Origin: Chloroflexota bacterium
GTDB lineage: Bacteria > Chloroflexota > Anaerolineae > 4572-78 > J111
Direction: 5' to 3'
NCBI GenBank assembly: GCA_016860845.1
Contig: BOKF01000048.1
Location: 1-63,116 of the forward strand
Length of the DNA stretch: 63,116 nucleotides
Within the stretch, counting starts at the first letter, position 1; every line of letters starts with the position of its first letter. The notes below the pieces were generated by a model. It searched no databases and was not told the DNA's origin. It saw only the letters and a program-made list of their open reading frames with translations. Below are positions 17,137 to 26,262 of the stretch, piece after piece. The position numbers and the translations under genes were made by a program.

Positions 17137-18477
17137 TTGTTCGACAAAATTCTCATCGCCAACCGGGGCGAGATTGCCCTGCGCGTTATCCGAGCTTGCC
17201 ATGCACTGGGCATAAAAACCGCCGCGGTTTACTCTGAGGCCGATGCCGGGGCCAGGCACGTGACCGAGGCCGACGAGGCGGTGCTGATTGGGCCGCCGCC
17301 CGCCCCGGCCAGTTATCTTAATATCGAAGCAATTCTGGAGGCGGCCCGGCAGACCGGGGCGCAAGCCATCCATCCGGGCTACGGCTTTTTGTCCGAGAAT
17401 GCCGAATTTGCCCGCCGCTGCGTCGAGGCCGGACTGGTCTTCATCGGCCCGCCGCCGGAGGTTATTCAGAAAATGGGGGATAAGGTCGCGGCCCGGCAGA
17501 TGATGGCTGCGGCCGGGGTGCCGATTGTGCCGGGCACACCCGGTTATCTCAACGCCGACCCATCCGAACTGGCCACCCTGGCCGAAAAGGTAGGTTATCC
17601 TTTACTGATCAAAGCGGCAGCCGGCGGCGGCGGTATCGGCATGATCCAGGTAGCCGGGCCGGAAAAGCTGGCCGGGGGCCTGGAACAGGCCCAGCGCCGG
17701 GCGCAGCAGGCCTTTGGCAATCCTTTACTCTACCTGGAACGGTACATTCCGCAGCCGAAGCATATCGAAGTGCAACTGCTGGGCGACCAGCACGGGCAGC
17801 TTATCCATCTCTTTGAGCGCGAGTGTTCGGTCCAGCGGCGGCATCAAAAAGTGTTGGAGGAGTCGCCCTCCCCGGCGCTCGACCCGGAAACCCGGCACAA
17901 AATTACCGGGGCCGCCCTGGCCGCCGGGCGGGCGGTTGGTTATCAAAGCGCCGGAACCGTCGAGTTTATCATGGACCCGGAGTGCAATTTCTACTTCCTG
18001 GAAATGAACACCCGGATTCAAGTGGAGCATCCACTGACAGAGCTGGTCACGGGGGTAGATTTGGTCCAGGAACAGATCAAAATTGCGGCGGGCGAGCCTT
18101 TGTCCCTCCGCCAGCGCGATCTGGCCCAGCGCGGTCATGCCATCGAGTGCCGCATTTACGCTGAAGATCCGGTCAACTTTTTCCCTTCGCCGGGTACGAT
18201 TGCCACCTACCAAGAGCCACGCGGCGAGCATATCCGGCTGGACTCGTGGGTGCAGACAGGGACGGTTGTCAGCCACTTTTACGATCCCTTGCTAGCCAAA
18301 CTGGTTGTCTGGGGAACTGACCGGGCCGAGACCATCGCCCGGACGCAGGCGGCTTTGGCCCAATTTCAAATCGAGGGGATTAAAACCAATATTTCGCTGC
18401 ATCAAAAGATTCTGGCGCACCCGGCGTTTTTGGCCGGAACGTACGATGTCAGTTTGTTAGCAAAACCCTTAGCGTAA
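17137..18477 (+). CDS. Acyl-CoA carboxylase, biotin carboxylase subunit
   Basis: A 446-residue ATP-grasp biotin carboxylase that carboxylates biotin with bicarbonate and ATP. The order is N-terminal DKILIANRGEIALR, Gly-rich ATP loop KAAAGGGGIGM, then EMNTRIQVEHPLTELVTG with the catalytic Glu/Arg/Asn set. It ends after the carboxylase domain, like AccC, with biotin carrier as its own gene 70 bases on. The start is TTG 17137: the conserved N-terminus FDKILIANRGE begins right there, no ATG is available, and GAGG lies about 10 bases upstream. Confidence 0.9.
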   Translation: MFDKILIANRGEIALRVIRACHALGIKTAAVYSEADAGARHVTEADEAVLIGPPPAPASYLNIEAILEAARQTGAQAIHPGYGFLSENAEFARRCVEAGLVFIGPPPEVIQKMGDKVAARQMMAAAGVPIVPGTPGYLNADPSELATLAEKVGYPLLIKAAAGGGGIGMIQVAGPEKLAGGLEQAQRRAQQAFGNPLLYLERYIPQPKHIEVQLLGDQHGQLIHLFERECSVQRRHQKVLEESPSPALDPETRHKITGAALAAGRAVGYQSAGTVEFIMDPECNFYFLEMNTRIQVEHPLTELVTGVDLVQEQIKIAAGEPLSLRQRDLAQRGHAIECRIYAEDPVNFFPSPGTIATYQEPRGEHIRLDSWVQTGTVVSHFYDPLLAKLVVWGTDRAETIARTQAALAQFQIEGIKTNISLHQKILAHPAFLAGTYDVSLLAKPLA

Positions 18478-18528
18478 GGCAAGCTGCCAGCTTGCTCCAT
18501 TCCGACAAACTAGCAGTTTGTCCTACTC
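18478..18528. repeat. Word-repeat hairpin (GACAAACTAGCAGTTTGTC family)
   Basis: GGCAAGCTGCCAGCTTGC and GACAAACTAGCAGTTTGTC are tandem palindromes of the same kind as at 14885-14937. Confidence 0.8.
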
Positions 18529-18547
18529 GCAGGAGGAAAGATACACT

Positions 18548-18757
18548 ATGGAAATTGTTGCCCCGCTCACCGGCAACGTCTGGCGCATCCTCGTCAGCGA
18601 GGGCGATGTGGTCAGCGCCGGCGATACGCTGGTAATTCTGGAGTCCATGAAAATGGAAATCAACGTAGACACGGTTTTCGATGGCAAGATACTGAAGATT
18701 CTAAAACAGGAAGGCGAAATGGTCCAGGGCGATGAGCCGCTCATCATTCTGGAATAA
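18548..18757 (+). CDS. Biotin carboxyl carrier protein
   Basis: A 69-residue stand-alone biotinyl domain. The biotinylated Lys35 sits in LESMKMEI, and the flanking Gly/Pro turns (APLTGNVW, VFDGKI) are typical. It shuttles carboxybiotin between the two carboxylase subunits encoded just upstream. ATG 18548 lies 11 bases after AGGAGG. BioY at 39481 would supply the biotin. The proline-racemase-like gene starts two bases after its stop. Confidence 0.9.
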   Translation: MEIVAPLTGNVWRILVSEGDVVSAGDTLVILESMKMEINVDTVFDGKILKILKQEGEMVQGDEPLIILE

Positions 18758-18759
18758 AA

Positions 18760-19773
18760 ATGGATACCATTCGCCTGATTACTACGGTTGACACCCACAC
18801 CGCCGGTGAGCCAACCCGGATTGTGACCGCCGGGCTGCCCCCCCTGCCTGGCGCAACCATGGCCGAAAAGCGGGATTATTTTGAGGCGCATTGGGATCAT
18901 CTGCGCCGTTTTTTGACCCAGGAACCGCGTGGGCACTCGGCCATGCACGTCGCTGTGCTGACAGCACCCATCCGGCCAGAAGCCGCCGCCGCCGGGCTGA
19001 TTATGAACTCCTTTGGCTTCCTGAATATGTGCGGTCATGGCACGCTCGGCATCGTGACGGCCCTGGTGGAATTGGGTCTGGTCCCGGTGACTGAGCCGGT
19101 CACTCAGCTCACCTTTGAGACTTTGGGCGGCCTGATTCCCCTCCAGGTTGAAGTAGCTGGCCGGACCGTAAAAAACATTACCTTTCGCAATCTCCCTGCT
19201 TTTGCTTATCGTTGTGATGTCGAACTCGACGTACCGGGGCTGGAACGTCTGACTGTGGACATAGTCTATGGGGGCCTGTGGTATGTGGCGGTCGAAGCGG
19301 CGCAGGTAGGTCTACCGCTCAGCTCGGCCCACATTGATGAATTATTACGCCTGGGCGGGGTCATTCGGGATGCCTTGAATGAGCAAATCGAGGTGGTCCA
19401 TCCTGCGACCGGCCAGCGGGAGCCGGTGAACCTGACCCTCTTTGTTGGCCCGCCGGACAACCCTTTTGCGCATAGCAAAGGATTGGTGACGATGGGCGAG
19501 CACATCTTCGACCGCTCACCTGGCGGCACCGGCACCTCCGCCCGCATGGTTCAACTCTGGGCTAAAGGCCAACTGCAACTGGGCCAGGAGTTTATTCACG
19601 AAAGTATTATTGGCACGATCTTTCGGGGGAGATTGGTCGAGGAGACGGTGATTGGCCGTCAAAAAGCGGTCATCCCCGAAATTAGCGGGCGGGCCTTTAT
19701 CACCGGCCTGCACCAATTTGTGTTGACCGCAGACGATCCCCTGACTGAAGGGTTCTTGGTCGGTGGGCCATAA
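18760..19773 (+). CDS. Proline racemase-like protein, single catalytic Cys
   Basis: A 337-residue protein of the proline racemase/hydroxyproline epimerase/dehydratase family. The first catalytic Cys is present (Cys91 in NMCGHGTLG). The second motif reads DRSPGGTGTSA, with Gly255 where racemases and epimerases have Cys. In the known family two Cys are needed for epimerisation, and one Cys with Thr marks trans-3-hydroxyproline dehydratase. So this is unlikely to be a racemase; a dehydratase-like activity is the best guess. The next gene, an ornithine cyclodeaminase family member (often a pyrroline-2-carboxylate reductase), supports hydroxyproline or proline-analogue metabolism. Confidence 0.8.
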   Translation: MDTIRLITTVDTHTAGEPTRIVTAGLPPLPGATMAEKRDYFEAHWDHLRRFLTQEPRGHSAMHVAVLTAPIRPEAAAAGLIMNSFGFLNMCGHGTLGIVTALVELGLVPVTEPVTQLTFETLGGLIPLQVEVAGRTVKNITFRNLPAFAYRCDVELDVPGLERLTVDIVYGGLWYVAVEAAQVGLPLSSAHIDELLRLGGVIRDALNEQIEVVHPATGQREPVNLTLFVGPPDNPFAHSKGLVTMGEHIFDRSPGGTGTSARMVQLWAKGQLQLGQEFIHESIIGTIFRGRLVEETVIGRQKAVIPEISGRAFITGLHQFVLTADDPLTEGFLVGGP

Positions 19774-19863
19774 ATCAATTTACGATTTTCGATTTTTGAT
19801 TTACGATTAGGGTCATAATTTGACTCTATAATCGTAAATCGTCAATCTGAAATCGTAAATCCG
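19774..19863. repeat. Word-repeat hairpin (ATTTACGATTTTCGATT family)
   Basis: ATTTACGATTTTCGATTTTTG plus ATTTACGATTA faces TAATCGTAAATCGTCAATC plus GAAATCGTAAATC, forming an imperfect inverted repeat of about 90 bases. Confidence 0.8.
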
Positions 19864-19893
19864 CTTAGGAATTAAGGGAGCTTTAAGTTTTCC

Positions 19894-20895
19894 ATGGTAC
19901 TTCTATTAACCCGCGCCGATGTGGAAACTGCCTTGCCAATGGCGGAGTGTATTGCTTCGCAGGAACATGCCTTTCGCGAGCACGGTCTGGGGAACGCTCA
20001 AACTCCCCATCGCCTGGGTATGAAGGTGCCCGGCCAGGATGGTCTCTACATTGCCATGCCCTCTTATCTGGGCCAATCACCCACCGCTCAAACTCAAACC
20101 GGGGCGATGGCCGTCAAGGTGTTGACCTTCTATCCCGGTAATCCGGCGGCAGGGCTGCCGGCTATTGTGGCGATGGTGCTGCTGCATGACCCGCAAACCG
20201 GCGCGCTGTTAGCGATTATGGAGGGGGCCTCGATTACCGGGCTGCGTACGGCTGCTGGCAGCGCGGTAGCGACCCAATACCTGGCCCGGCCGGAAGCGGC
20301 AACGGTGGGCATTTTGGGGTCGGGGGTGCAGGCGGAATCGCACCTGGTGGCGATGTGCACCGTGCGGCCCATCCAGACAGCCTGGGTCTACAGCCGCGAC
20401 CGCGACCGGCGCGCCGACTTTGCCGAGCGGATGGCGGCCAGGTTAGGCATTGAAGTAACCCCGGTTTCAAGCGCCAGGGCCGCCGTCGAAGGGGCGGATA
20501 TTGTGGTTACGGCCACCACAGCCCGCGAACCGATAGTAGACGGGAATTGGTTTGCCGAAGGGACGCATATCAACTGCGTCGGTTCTGGCATCCCGGACCG
20601 GCGAGAACTGGACGACAAAATTGTGCAGCGCGCCAAAATTGTGGTAGATACGCATGCCTCGGCTATGGAGGAGGCCGGCGATTTGCTCATTCCGCTGTCA
20701 AAGGGGCTGATAACCAGGGAAGCGATTCATGCCGACCTGGGTGAAGTGCTGACCGGGCAGCGGGCCGGGCGGACGGACCCGCAGGAAATCACAATTTTTA
20801 AGTCGGTGGGGGTGGCTTTGCAGGATGTAGCGGCCGCTGCCTGGGTCTACCGCCGGGCGCGGGAGTTGGGCCTCGGCCAAACCATCGAATTCTAA
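19894..20895 (+). CDS. Ornithine cyclodeaminase/mu-crystallin family protein
   Basis: A 333-residue NAD(P)-dependent family member. GASITGLRTAAGSAVA and the Rossmann stretch VGILGSGVQAESHL are clear; IVVTATTAREPI and NCVGSGIPDRREL follow in the usual places. Members include ornithine cyclodeaminase, pyrroline-2-carboxylate/ketimine reductase, alanine dehydrogenase and tauropine-type enzymes. Next to a single-Cys proline-racemase homologue, reduction of a cyclic imine is plausible; this is inference from context. Confidence 0.82.
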   Translation: MVLLLTRADVETALPMAECIASQEHAFREHGLGNAQTPHRLGMKVPGQDGLYIAMPSYLGQSPTAQTQTGAMAVKVLTFYPGNPAAGLPAIVAMVLLHDPQTGALLAIMEGASITGLRTAAGSAVATQYLARPEAATVGILGSGVQAESHLVAMCTVRPIQTAWVYSRDRDRRADFAERMAARLGIEVTPVSSARAAVEGADIVVTATTAREPIVDGNWFAEGTHINCVGSGIPDRRELDDKIVQRAKIVVDTHASAMEEAGDLLIPLSKGLITREAIHADLGEVLTGQRAGRTDPQEITIFKSVGVALQDVAAAAWVYRRARELGLGQTIEF

Positions 20896-20904
20896 CTCTC
20901 AAGT

Positions 20905-21789
20905 ATGGGATTGATGCCGAAAACGGACAACGTTGTCAAGCTGCCGGATGGGCGGAACCTGGGCTATGCCGAATATGGTGATCTGCTGGGCAAACCTATC
21001 TTCTACTTCCATGGCTGGCCTTCATCGCGCCTGGAAGGGGTGAACTTTCACACAGCCGGGCTGAAACTGGGGGCGCGAATTATCAGCCCGGACCGGCCGG
21101 GGCTGGGGCTGTCGGATTTCAAAAAAGGTTTCGCTATCCGCCACTGGCCGGAGGATGTGGAGGTTCTGGCCGATAGGCTGAACCTCGACCGTTTCGCGGT
21201 TGTCGGGGTTTCTTCGGGAGCGCCCTATGCCTTTGCCTGCGCCCGCTTTATGACTGGCCGCTTGAGGGCAGCCGGGAGTGTCAGCGGGATCGGGCCGCTT
21301 GACCTGCCCAATCCGGGCCGGTATCTGTTCAAACAAGAACTTCAACTGGTGCGGCTGGCCCAAAAAGCGCCCTGGCTGGCCCGGCCGCTGTTGCGCCGAG
21401 AAACTAATAAGCTAAAACGCGACCCGGCTAAAGCTATGGCCGAACTGGATAAAAACTCGCCGGAAGTGGATAAGCTGGTTTTTCGTGATCATCCCGAATT
21501 GTCTGCCACGCTTGCCCAGGGCGTCGGCGAATGTGTGCGCCAGGGGACTCGTGGGGCAATAGCCGGCATCGCCCTCGAAGGCCGGCCCTGGGGTTTTCGA
21601 CTGGAAGAAATTATGATGAAATTTTACGTGTGGCATGGTGAGGTGGATAACCTGGTCTACCCGGCCACGGCGCGCTACTTGGTCGAACGATTGCCAAACG
21701 GTGTGCTGTTCCTCTGTCCTGGTGAAGCTCACCTGAGTACGGTCATCAACCGGGCCGAAGAAATTGTGGGTACGTTAATAGCGGAGTAA
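20905..21789 (+). CDS. Alpha/beta-fold hydrolase
   Basis: A 294-residue hydrolase. The oxyanion-hole region is FYFHGWPSSR, the nucleophile elbow is GVSSGAPYA (Ser), and the C-terminal His is probably in GEAHLSTV. The acid is probably the Asp in WHGEVDNLVYP. It would hydrolyse an ester, lactone or C-C bond; the substrate is not deducible. The start is uncertain: ATG 20905 or ATG 20914, neither with a good ribosome binding site, close behind the previous stop. Confidence 0.78.
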   Translation: MGLMPKTDNVVKLPDGRNLGYAEYGDLLGKPIFYFHGWPSSRLEGVNFHTAGLKLGARIISPDRPGLGLSDFKKGFAIRHWPEDVEVLADRLNLDRFAVVGVSSGAPYAFACARFMTGRLRAAGSVSGIGPLDLPNPGRYLFKQELQLVRLAQKAPWLARPLLRRETNKLKRDPAKAMAELDKNSPEVDKLVFRDHPELSATLAQGVGECVRQGTRGAIAGIALEGRPWGFRLEEIMMKFYVWHGEVDNLVYPATARYLVERLPNGVLFLCPGEAHLSTVINRAEEIVGTLIAE

Positions 21790-21791
21790 AA

Positions 21792-22220
21792 ATGCCAATA
21801 CTTGCCATGACTCCTGCCGAAATTGAGCAGTTCTTATTACTACCCCGGCATGCCATTGCCGGGACCAATACCACCGAAGGACCGCCGCAGCTCAGCCCGG
21901 TGTGGTATCTTTACGATGCTGGCCGCATTTTTATCAGCCTCTCGACCGGAACAGCCAAGTATCGCAATCTGCGGCGCGACCCGCAGATCAGCCTGTGTGT
22001 GGATGGCTGTCATCCTGACGCGCGGGCCGTTATGATTTACGGCACCGTGGAACTGATCGCTTGGGGTGAGCCGCTGGAGCGCGAGCTGTGGTGGCGGATC
22101 ATTCGCCATTATCACGATACTGAAGAAGCGGCCCAGCGGTACGCCGAGTCGGTTCGTGAGGTGCCGTCGGTTCTGGCAGTCGTCACGATTCAAAAAATCA
22201 TCAGCCAGGATTATAATTGA
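21792..22220 (+). CDS. Pyridoxamine 5'-phosphate oxidase-like flavin/F420-binding protein
   Basis: A 142-residue split-beta-barrel protein. HAIAGTNTTEGPPQLSPVWY at the N-terminus and KYRNLRRDPQISLCVDG in the middle are the typical PNPOx-like/F420-dependent reductase pattern. It probably reduces an unsaturated substrate with FMN or F420H2. Two LLM-type (F420) oxidoreductases occur further downstream. It is tightly packed: it starts 3 bases after the hydrolase stop and its TGA overlaps the ATG of the following SDR. Confidence 0.78.
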   Translation: MPILAMTPAEIEQFLLLPRHAIAGTNTTEGPPQLSPVWYLYDAGRIFISLSTGTAKYRNLRRDPQISLCVDGCHPDARAVMIYGTVELIAWGEPLERELWWRIIRHYHDTEEAAQRYAESVREVPSVLAVVTIQKIISQDYN

Positions 22221-22990
22221 TGCGGCTGGCTGATAAGGTGGCGATTGTTACCGGGGCCGGCTCCGGGATCGGGCGGGAAAGCGCCCTGCTCTTTGCCCGT
22301 GAAGGGGCCAGGGTAGCTGTGGCCGACATCAGTGAAAAATTGGGCCGGGAGACCGCCGACCTGATCGGCGAGTCGGCCTTTTTTATTAAAGTTGATGTGT
22401 CCAGTTGGTCAGATACGGAGTGTATGGTCCAGACTACGTTCGAGCGGTGGGGCCGGCTCGATGTTCTGTTTAACAACGCCGGGATTGACCTGCCCCAGGC
22501 GACAACTGTCGTCGAAACGACGGAGGAGGATTGGGACCGGACCCTTGCCATTAACCTGACCGGGGTCTTTTTGGGGTCGCGTCACGCTCTGCCGGTGATG
22601 ATGGCGCAACGATCCGGCGTTATCATTAACACCGCCTCGCGGGCCGGTTTGGCGGCCACACCGGGCGAGGCGGCCTACTGCGCCTCCAAGGGCGGGGTCG
22701 TTTCGTTAACCCGCCAGATGGCGCTGGATTATGCCCCGTACAATATCCGGGTCAACTGTATCTGCCCGGGGGCGCTGGAAAAGCCGACGTTGGATCGCCG
22801 CCAGTTCTTACAGCAGCTTTCTTCAGGAGCGATTGAGCAGCGCAAGGAAAAGTTTGCCAGCCTCAATCCGCTGGGCCGCCTCTGCACGCCGCTGGATGTG
22901 GCTAACGCGGCCTTGTTTCTAGCATCCGAGGAATCAGTTTATATCACCGGGACTGCCCTGCTAGTGGATGGTGGGGATCTGGCTGTATGA
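22220..22990 (+). CDS. SDR-family oxidoreductase
   Basis: A 256-residue short-chain dehydrogenase: TGAGSGIGRE cofactor motif, NNAG, catalytic YCASKGG and VDGG near the C-terminus. ATG 22220 overlaps the previous stop by one base (TGATG), so translation is coupled. It is similar in layout to the SDR at 32387 but not a close copy. Substrate unknown. Confidence 0.85.
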   Translation: MRLADKVAIVTGAGSGIGRESALLFAREGARVAVADISEKLGRETADLIGESAFFIKVDVSSWSDTECMVQTTFERWGRLDVLFNNAGIDLPQATTVVETTEEDWDRTLAINLTGVFLGSRHALPVMMAQRSGVIINTASRAGLAATPGEAAYCASKGGVVSLTRQMALDYAPYNIRVNCICPGALEKPTLDRRQFLQQLSSGAIEQRKEKFASLNPLGRLCTPLDVANAALFLASEESVYITGTALLVDGGDLAV

Positions 22991-23005
22991 AAGAGAAAAA
23001 ATAAA

Positions 23006-23761
23006 GTGTCTACCCAAAGTAGTGTCTCACTTCTGGATGAAATTCGTACCCGCAGGTTGATTCGGATCAGTGCACATTGGGATGATACGGCAGCCCAGTA
23101 TCTCGACCCGGCTACGGGCGAACCAGCCGGCCTTGTCGGATTGGTGGGACAATTGCTGGCCGAAGATTTGGGCGTTCGGGTTGAATTTGTCGAACTGCCC
23201 TGGGCTGAGCATCTAGCGGCGCTGCTGGCGGGCCGGGTGGACATCAGCATCAAGCACACCCTCACCCCTCAACGTGCCTTTGAGGTCGAATTTACGGTTC
23301 ACAGTCTGTTGTGCGAGGAAGGGCGGGTCGTCGTCCGACGCAACCGTGAATGGCAAGATGAGACAGATCTCAACCAGGCGCAGCGGGTAATTGCTGGAGC
23401 GACAAGTTCATCGCAAGAAATCCACTCGCGGTGGCGCTATCCTCTGGCCAAACTGCGGATATGGCCGACGGCTCAAGAAGCCCTGGCGGCAGTGGCGCTG
23501 GGCGAGGCAGATGCCTGCCTGCACGATACATTGGTGCCGGGTTTCCTCCGGTCGCACCCGGAATGTACTGTTTTGACCGGCGCCGATGGCCAGCCCGTCG
23601 TTCCTTATCGTGACTGTATCCATCCATGCATCAGGCCGGGCGATCCGCGTTTGCTGAATTGGCTCAACAGTTGGCTGGCCTTTCACCGAGCGGACGGGAC
23701 GTTTGAGCGAATGGTGGCCGAGGCCGAAGTTGCCCACGAGGCTAAATTCGGGCACAAGTAA
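23006..23761 (+). CDS. Family 3 solute-binding-like protein without signal peptide
   Basis: A 251-residue type II periplasmic-binding-protein fold, like amino-acid ABC binding proteins: LIRISAHWDD, GRVDISIKHTLTPQRA and a late EADACLHDT segment. There is no signal peptide or lipobox: the GTG start at 23006 is preceded by an in-frame TGA at 22988, which rules out an upstream leader. It would therefore stay in the cytoplasm, acting as an enzyme (some dehydratases share this fold) or a ligand sensor. An MFS transporter follows 3 bases later. Confidence 0.7.
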   Translation: MSTQSSVSLLDEIRTRRLIRISAHWDDTAAQYLDPATGEPAGLVGLVGQLLAEDLGVRVEFVELPWAEHLAALLAGRVDISIKHTLTPQRAFEVEFTVHSLLCEEGRVVVRRNREWQDETDLNQAQRVIAGATSSSQEIHSRWRYPLAKLRIWPTAQEALAAVALGEADACLHDTLVPGFLRSHPECTVLTGADGQPVVPYRDCIHPCIRPGDPRLLNWLNSWLAFHRADGTFERMVAEAEVAHEAKFGHK

Positions 23762-23763
23762 AT

Positions 23764-24990
23764 ATGAGCGAAACCAAATCCCGGATTTGGGCTGTTCTTC
23801 GCCGCCGAGAAGTCATCACTATTTGCCTGTTTGCCTTCCTGACCGATATGATTATCGGCATCGTCTCGCCGACGCTGTCGCTCTTTGCCCAGAGTTTGGG
23901 CGCGTCGCTAAGCTTGGTCGGCATTTTAGCGGCGACGATGGGCCTGGCCCGCTTCGGTTCCAGCTTGTTCATCGGGACTTTTTCTGACCGGCGGGGGCGT
24001 AAAAGTATCCTGATGGCCGGGATGGCTTTAATGGCGCTGGCGGCGCTGCTCTACAGCGTCGTCACTGTACCTTATGGGTTGTTGGGGATTAATGTGCTGT
24101 TTGGGGTCGGTTTTACGGCCACCCTGACCATTGCCCTGGCTTATCTGGCCGATGTCACCTCGGTCCGTGAACGCAGCTTAGTGTTTGGCCTGATCACGAC
24201 GGCGATGGGCCTGGGCTTTGCTCTGGGTTCGCTGCTGGGCGGGCGAGTGGCGGCCAGTTCCGGCTATCCCAGCGCCTACTTGATCGCCCTGCTAGGGGCT
24301 GTCGCGGCTTTTGGTCTGGCCTGGCGAGGCGTACCCGACCAACCCAGCCCCACCCGCTTGGTGGGACCCGGTATGCCCTCTTGGAAGCGGCAACTGGGGG
24401 TCATGCTGGCGAATCCGCTCATTCTGGCAGCATGTGTGGGGACCATTCTATCCAATCTGGTTTTTAATGGATTGATTGTGACTTTTGTTCCGATTTATGC
24501 CAATGGTCTGGGGATGGGTCAGGCTCTCATTGGGTCGCTGTTTGCCACCCGCGCGCTGGCATCAACCTTTGCGCGACTGCCTGCCGGGGCTTTAGGTACA
24601 ATTTTTCCCGGCTATCGGGTGATGTTAGCAGCACTAATAGGCTCAGCCATCGTCGCCTTTGCTCTGCCTCAATCAGGCAATGCCACTGTTTTGATGCTGC
24701 TGCTGATGGTCGAAGGGGTCGCTTATGGCCTGTATCTCACCTCAGGGCAAACCACCGTCGCCGAACACGCTGACCCTTCCAGCCGGGGGGCGGCGCTGGG
24801 GATGTATATGGCGGCGGCCAGTGTGGGGGACAGCGTGGCGCCCTTCTTTTTGGGTATTGTTGCCGACCGGCTGGGGATTATCACTGTTTTTTATGTGGTG
24901 GGTGGTTTAGCGGTGGTAGGTGTGATCGTGATGGCCCGCATCCTCATGGGGCGGCGGGTGGAGATTAGAAGAGTAAGTGAGAGGAACTGA
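23764..24990 (+). CDS. MFS transporter
   Basis: A 408-residue major facilitator protein with about 12 hydrophobic segments. The signature loop between segments 2 and 3 reads GTFSDRRGRKSIL, and a long central loop (about residues 190-215) separates the halves. The C-terminal half repeats the pattern (GIVADRLG). It probably exports or imports a small organic acid used by this locus. It starts 3 bases after the binding-protein-like gene, implying joint expression. Confidence 0.85.
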   Translation: MSETKSRIWAVLRRREVITICLFAFLTDMIIGIVSPTLSLFAQSLGASLSLVGILAATMGLARFGSSLFIGTFSDRRGRKSILMAGMALMALAALLYSVVTVPYGLLGINVLFGVGFTATLTIALAYLADVTSVRERSLVFGLITTAMGLGFALGSLLGGRVAASSGYPSAYLIALLGAVAAFGLAWRGVPDQPSPTRLVGPGMPSWKRQLGVMLANPLILAACVGTILSNLVFNGLIVTFVPIYANGLGMGQALIGSLFATRALASTFARLPAGALGTIFPGYRVMLAALIGSAIVAFALPQSGNATVLMLLLMVEGVAYGLYLTSGQTTVAEHADPSSRGAALGMYMAAASVGDSVAPFFLGIVADRLGIITVFYVVGGLAVVGVIVMARILMGRRVEIRRVSERN

Positions 24991-25008
24991 GGAGATTAAA
25001 CTCTAAGG

Positions 25009-25062
25009 TGGTGCGTATTGCGTATTCCGTTTATTTCACGTGAGACGCACCACGAACGTTTT
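25009..25062. repeat. Word-repeat hairpin (GGTGCGTATTGCGTATTCCG family)
   Basis: GGTGGTGCGTATTGCG pairs loosely with GACGCACCACG. It is related to 7803-7856 and 53068-53122. Confidence 0.65.
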
Positions 25063-25106
25063 GATTAAAGTCCTATTTTAATCCATTTTTTAGGAGGCTA
25101 TAAGTC

Positions 25107-26258
25107 ATGAGCAGATTTGAACGCAGGTTACAAAAAGTCCGGGAGGAGATGGATGCCAGAGGCTGGGCAGCGACGTTTCTGGCGCCGTCAGGCGATATGG
25201 AGTACTTGACCGGGGTGCGCCGGCAGCGGCCCAACGCAACCAAAAGCCACATGCACGGCGAGTGGCTCTATGGAGCCGTTTTGACCCCGACCGAATGCGT
25301 GTTTGTCGCGCCCTACCTGGCCCATCACTTTATTGTGGATCAGGCTAAGGATAAGCCCTGGATTACGGAGGTCATCAAGATTGACGACGGAGACGATGTA
25401 CCGGCTCTGGCCAAGCAACTCATGACCAAGTACAACCTGGCTGGCAAGACTATCGCTATCCCTCGCGAGGGCATGGCCTCGACCATTTACGAGATCCAGA
25501 AAGTTGTGCCGGGGACCAAATTCGAGGGCACATGGGATGTCGTCTCACCCATGCGGGCGATCAAGGATGCCGAAGAAATTGAATTGATGCGTAAAGCGGC
25601 CCTGGTGACCGATGCTATCTTTGGTGATGTCTTTAAAAATTTGAAGATGGGCATGACCGAAAGCGACATCATGATCGAGGTGGAGCATCAAATGCTCAAG
25701 CACGGGACCGAAGGCTCTTCTTTTGTCACCGGCATTATGATCAAAGGCCCTGGCGTCGGCGACATGCTGGAAGGGGTTGGCCGCGCCGGGGGAGTCGAAG
25801 CCCAGCCGGGGCGGGTCATTGCCTTTGATTTTGGGGTGGTGCTGGATGGCTATGTCAACGATTTTGGCCGCACCGTCCACTGCGGCGACCCTGATGCCGA
25901 ATTACGCCGCATCCACGAGCTGGTGATGGCCGCCCAGGCTAATGGGATGGCGGCGATGAAAGCCGGTCAGATTACCGCCGAGGGGGCCAATGCAGCCGCC
26001 CGCCGGGTGATTGAAGAAGCTGGCTATGGCCCCAATTTCTTCCACCGTCTCGGCCACGGTATTGGCATTGACGTGCATGAGCCGCCCTTCCTGGCCAAGG
26101 GTGATAAAAGTGTGCTCCAGGCCAACATGTGCTTTACCGTCGAGCCGAGCATTTGGGTTGAAGGGCGCTGCTTCACTCGGGTGGAAGATGTCGTCGTCGT
26201 TTCTGCGGAGGGCGCTTACAGCCTGAATCAGACCGCCCGCGAAATTCTTGTCATTTGA
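25107..26258 (+). CDS. M24-family aminopeptidase (Xaa-Pro peptidase-like)
   Basis: A 383-residue creatinase/prolidase-type protein: N-terminal creatinase domain (about 1-145), then a pita-bread catalytic domain. The five metal ligands are visible: Asp in AFDFGVVLDGY, Asp in VNDFGRTVHCG, His in HRLGHGIGIDVHEPP, Glu in FTVEPSIW and Glu in TRVEDVVVV. It cleaves X-Pro peptides or a related amide/creatine-like substrate. With the proline-racemase-like gene it suggests proline-containing peptides. AGGAGG lies 9 bases before ATG 25107. Confidence 0.88.
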   Translation: MSRFERRLQKVREEMDARGWAATFLAPSGDMEYLTGVRRQRPNATKSHMHGEWLYGAVLTPTECVFVAPYLAHHFIVDQAKDKPWITEVIKIDDGDDVPALAKQLMTKYNLAGKTIAIPREGMASTIYEIQKVVPGTKFEGTWDVVSPMRAIKDAEEIELMRKAALVTDAIFGDVFKNLKMGMTESDIMIEVEHQMLKHGTEGSSFVTGIMIKGPGVGDMLEGVGRAGGVEAQPGRVIAFDFGVVLDGYVNDFGRTVHCGDPDAELRRIHELVMAAQANGMAAMKAGQITAEGANAAARRVIEEAGYGPNFFHRLGHGIGIDVHEPPFLAKGDKSVLQANMCFTVEPSIWVEGRCFTRVEDVVVVSAEGAYSLNQTAREILVI

Positions 26259-26262
26259 TGCG

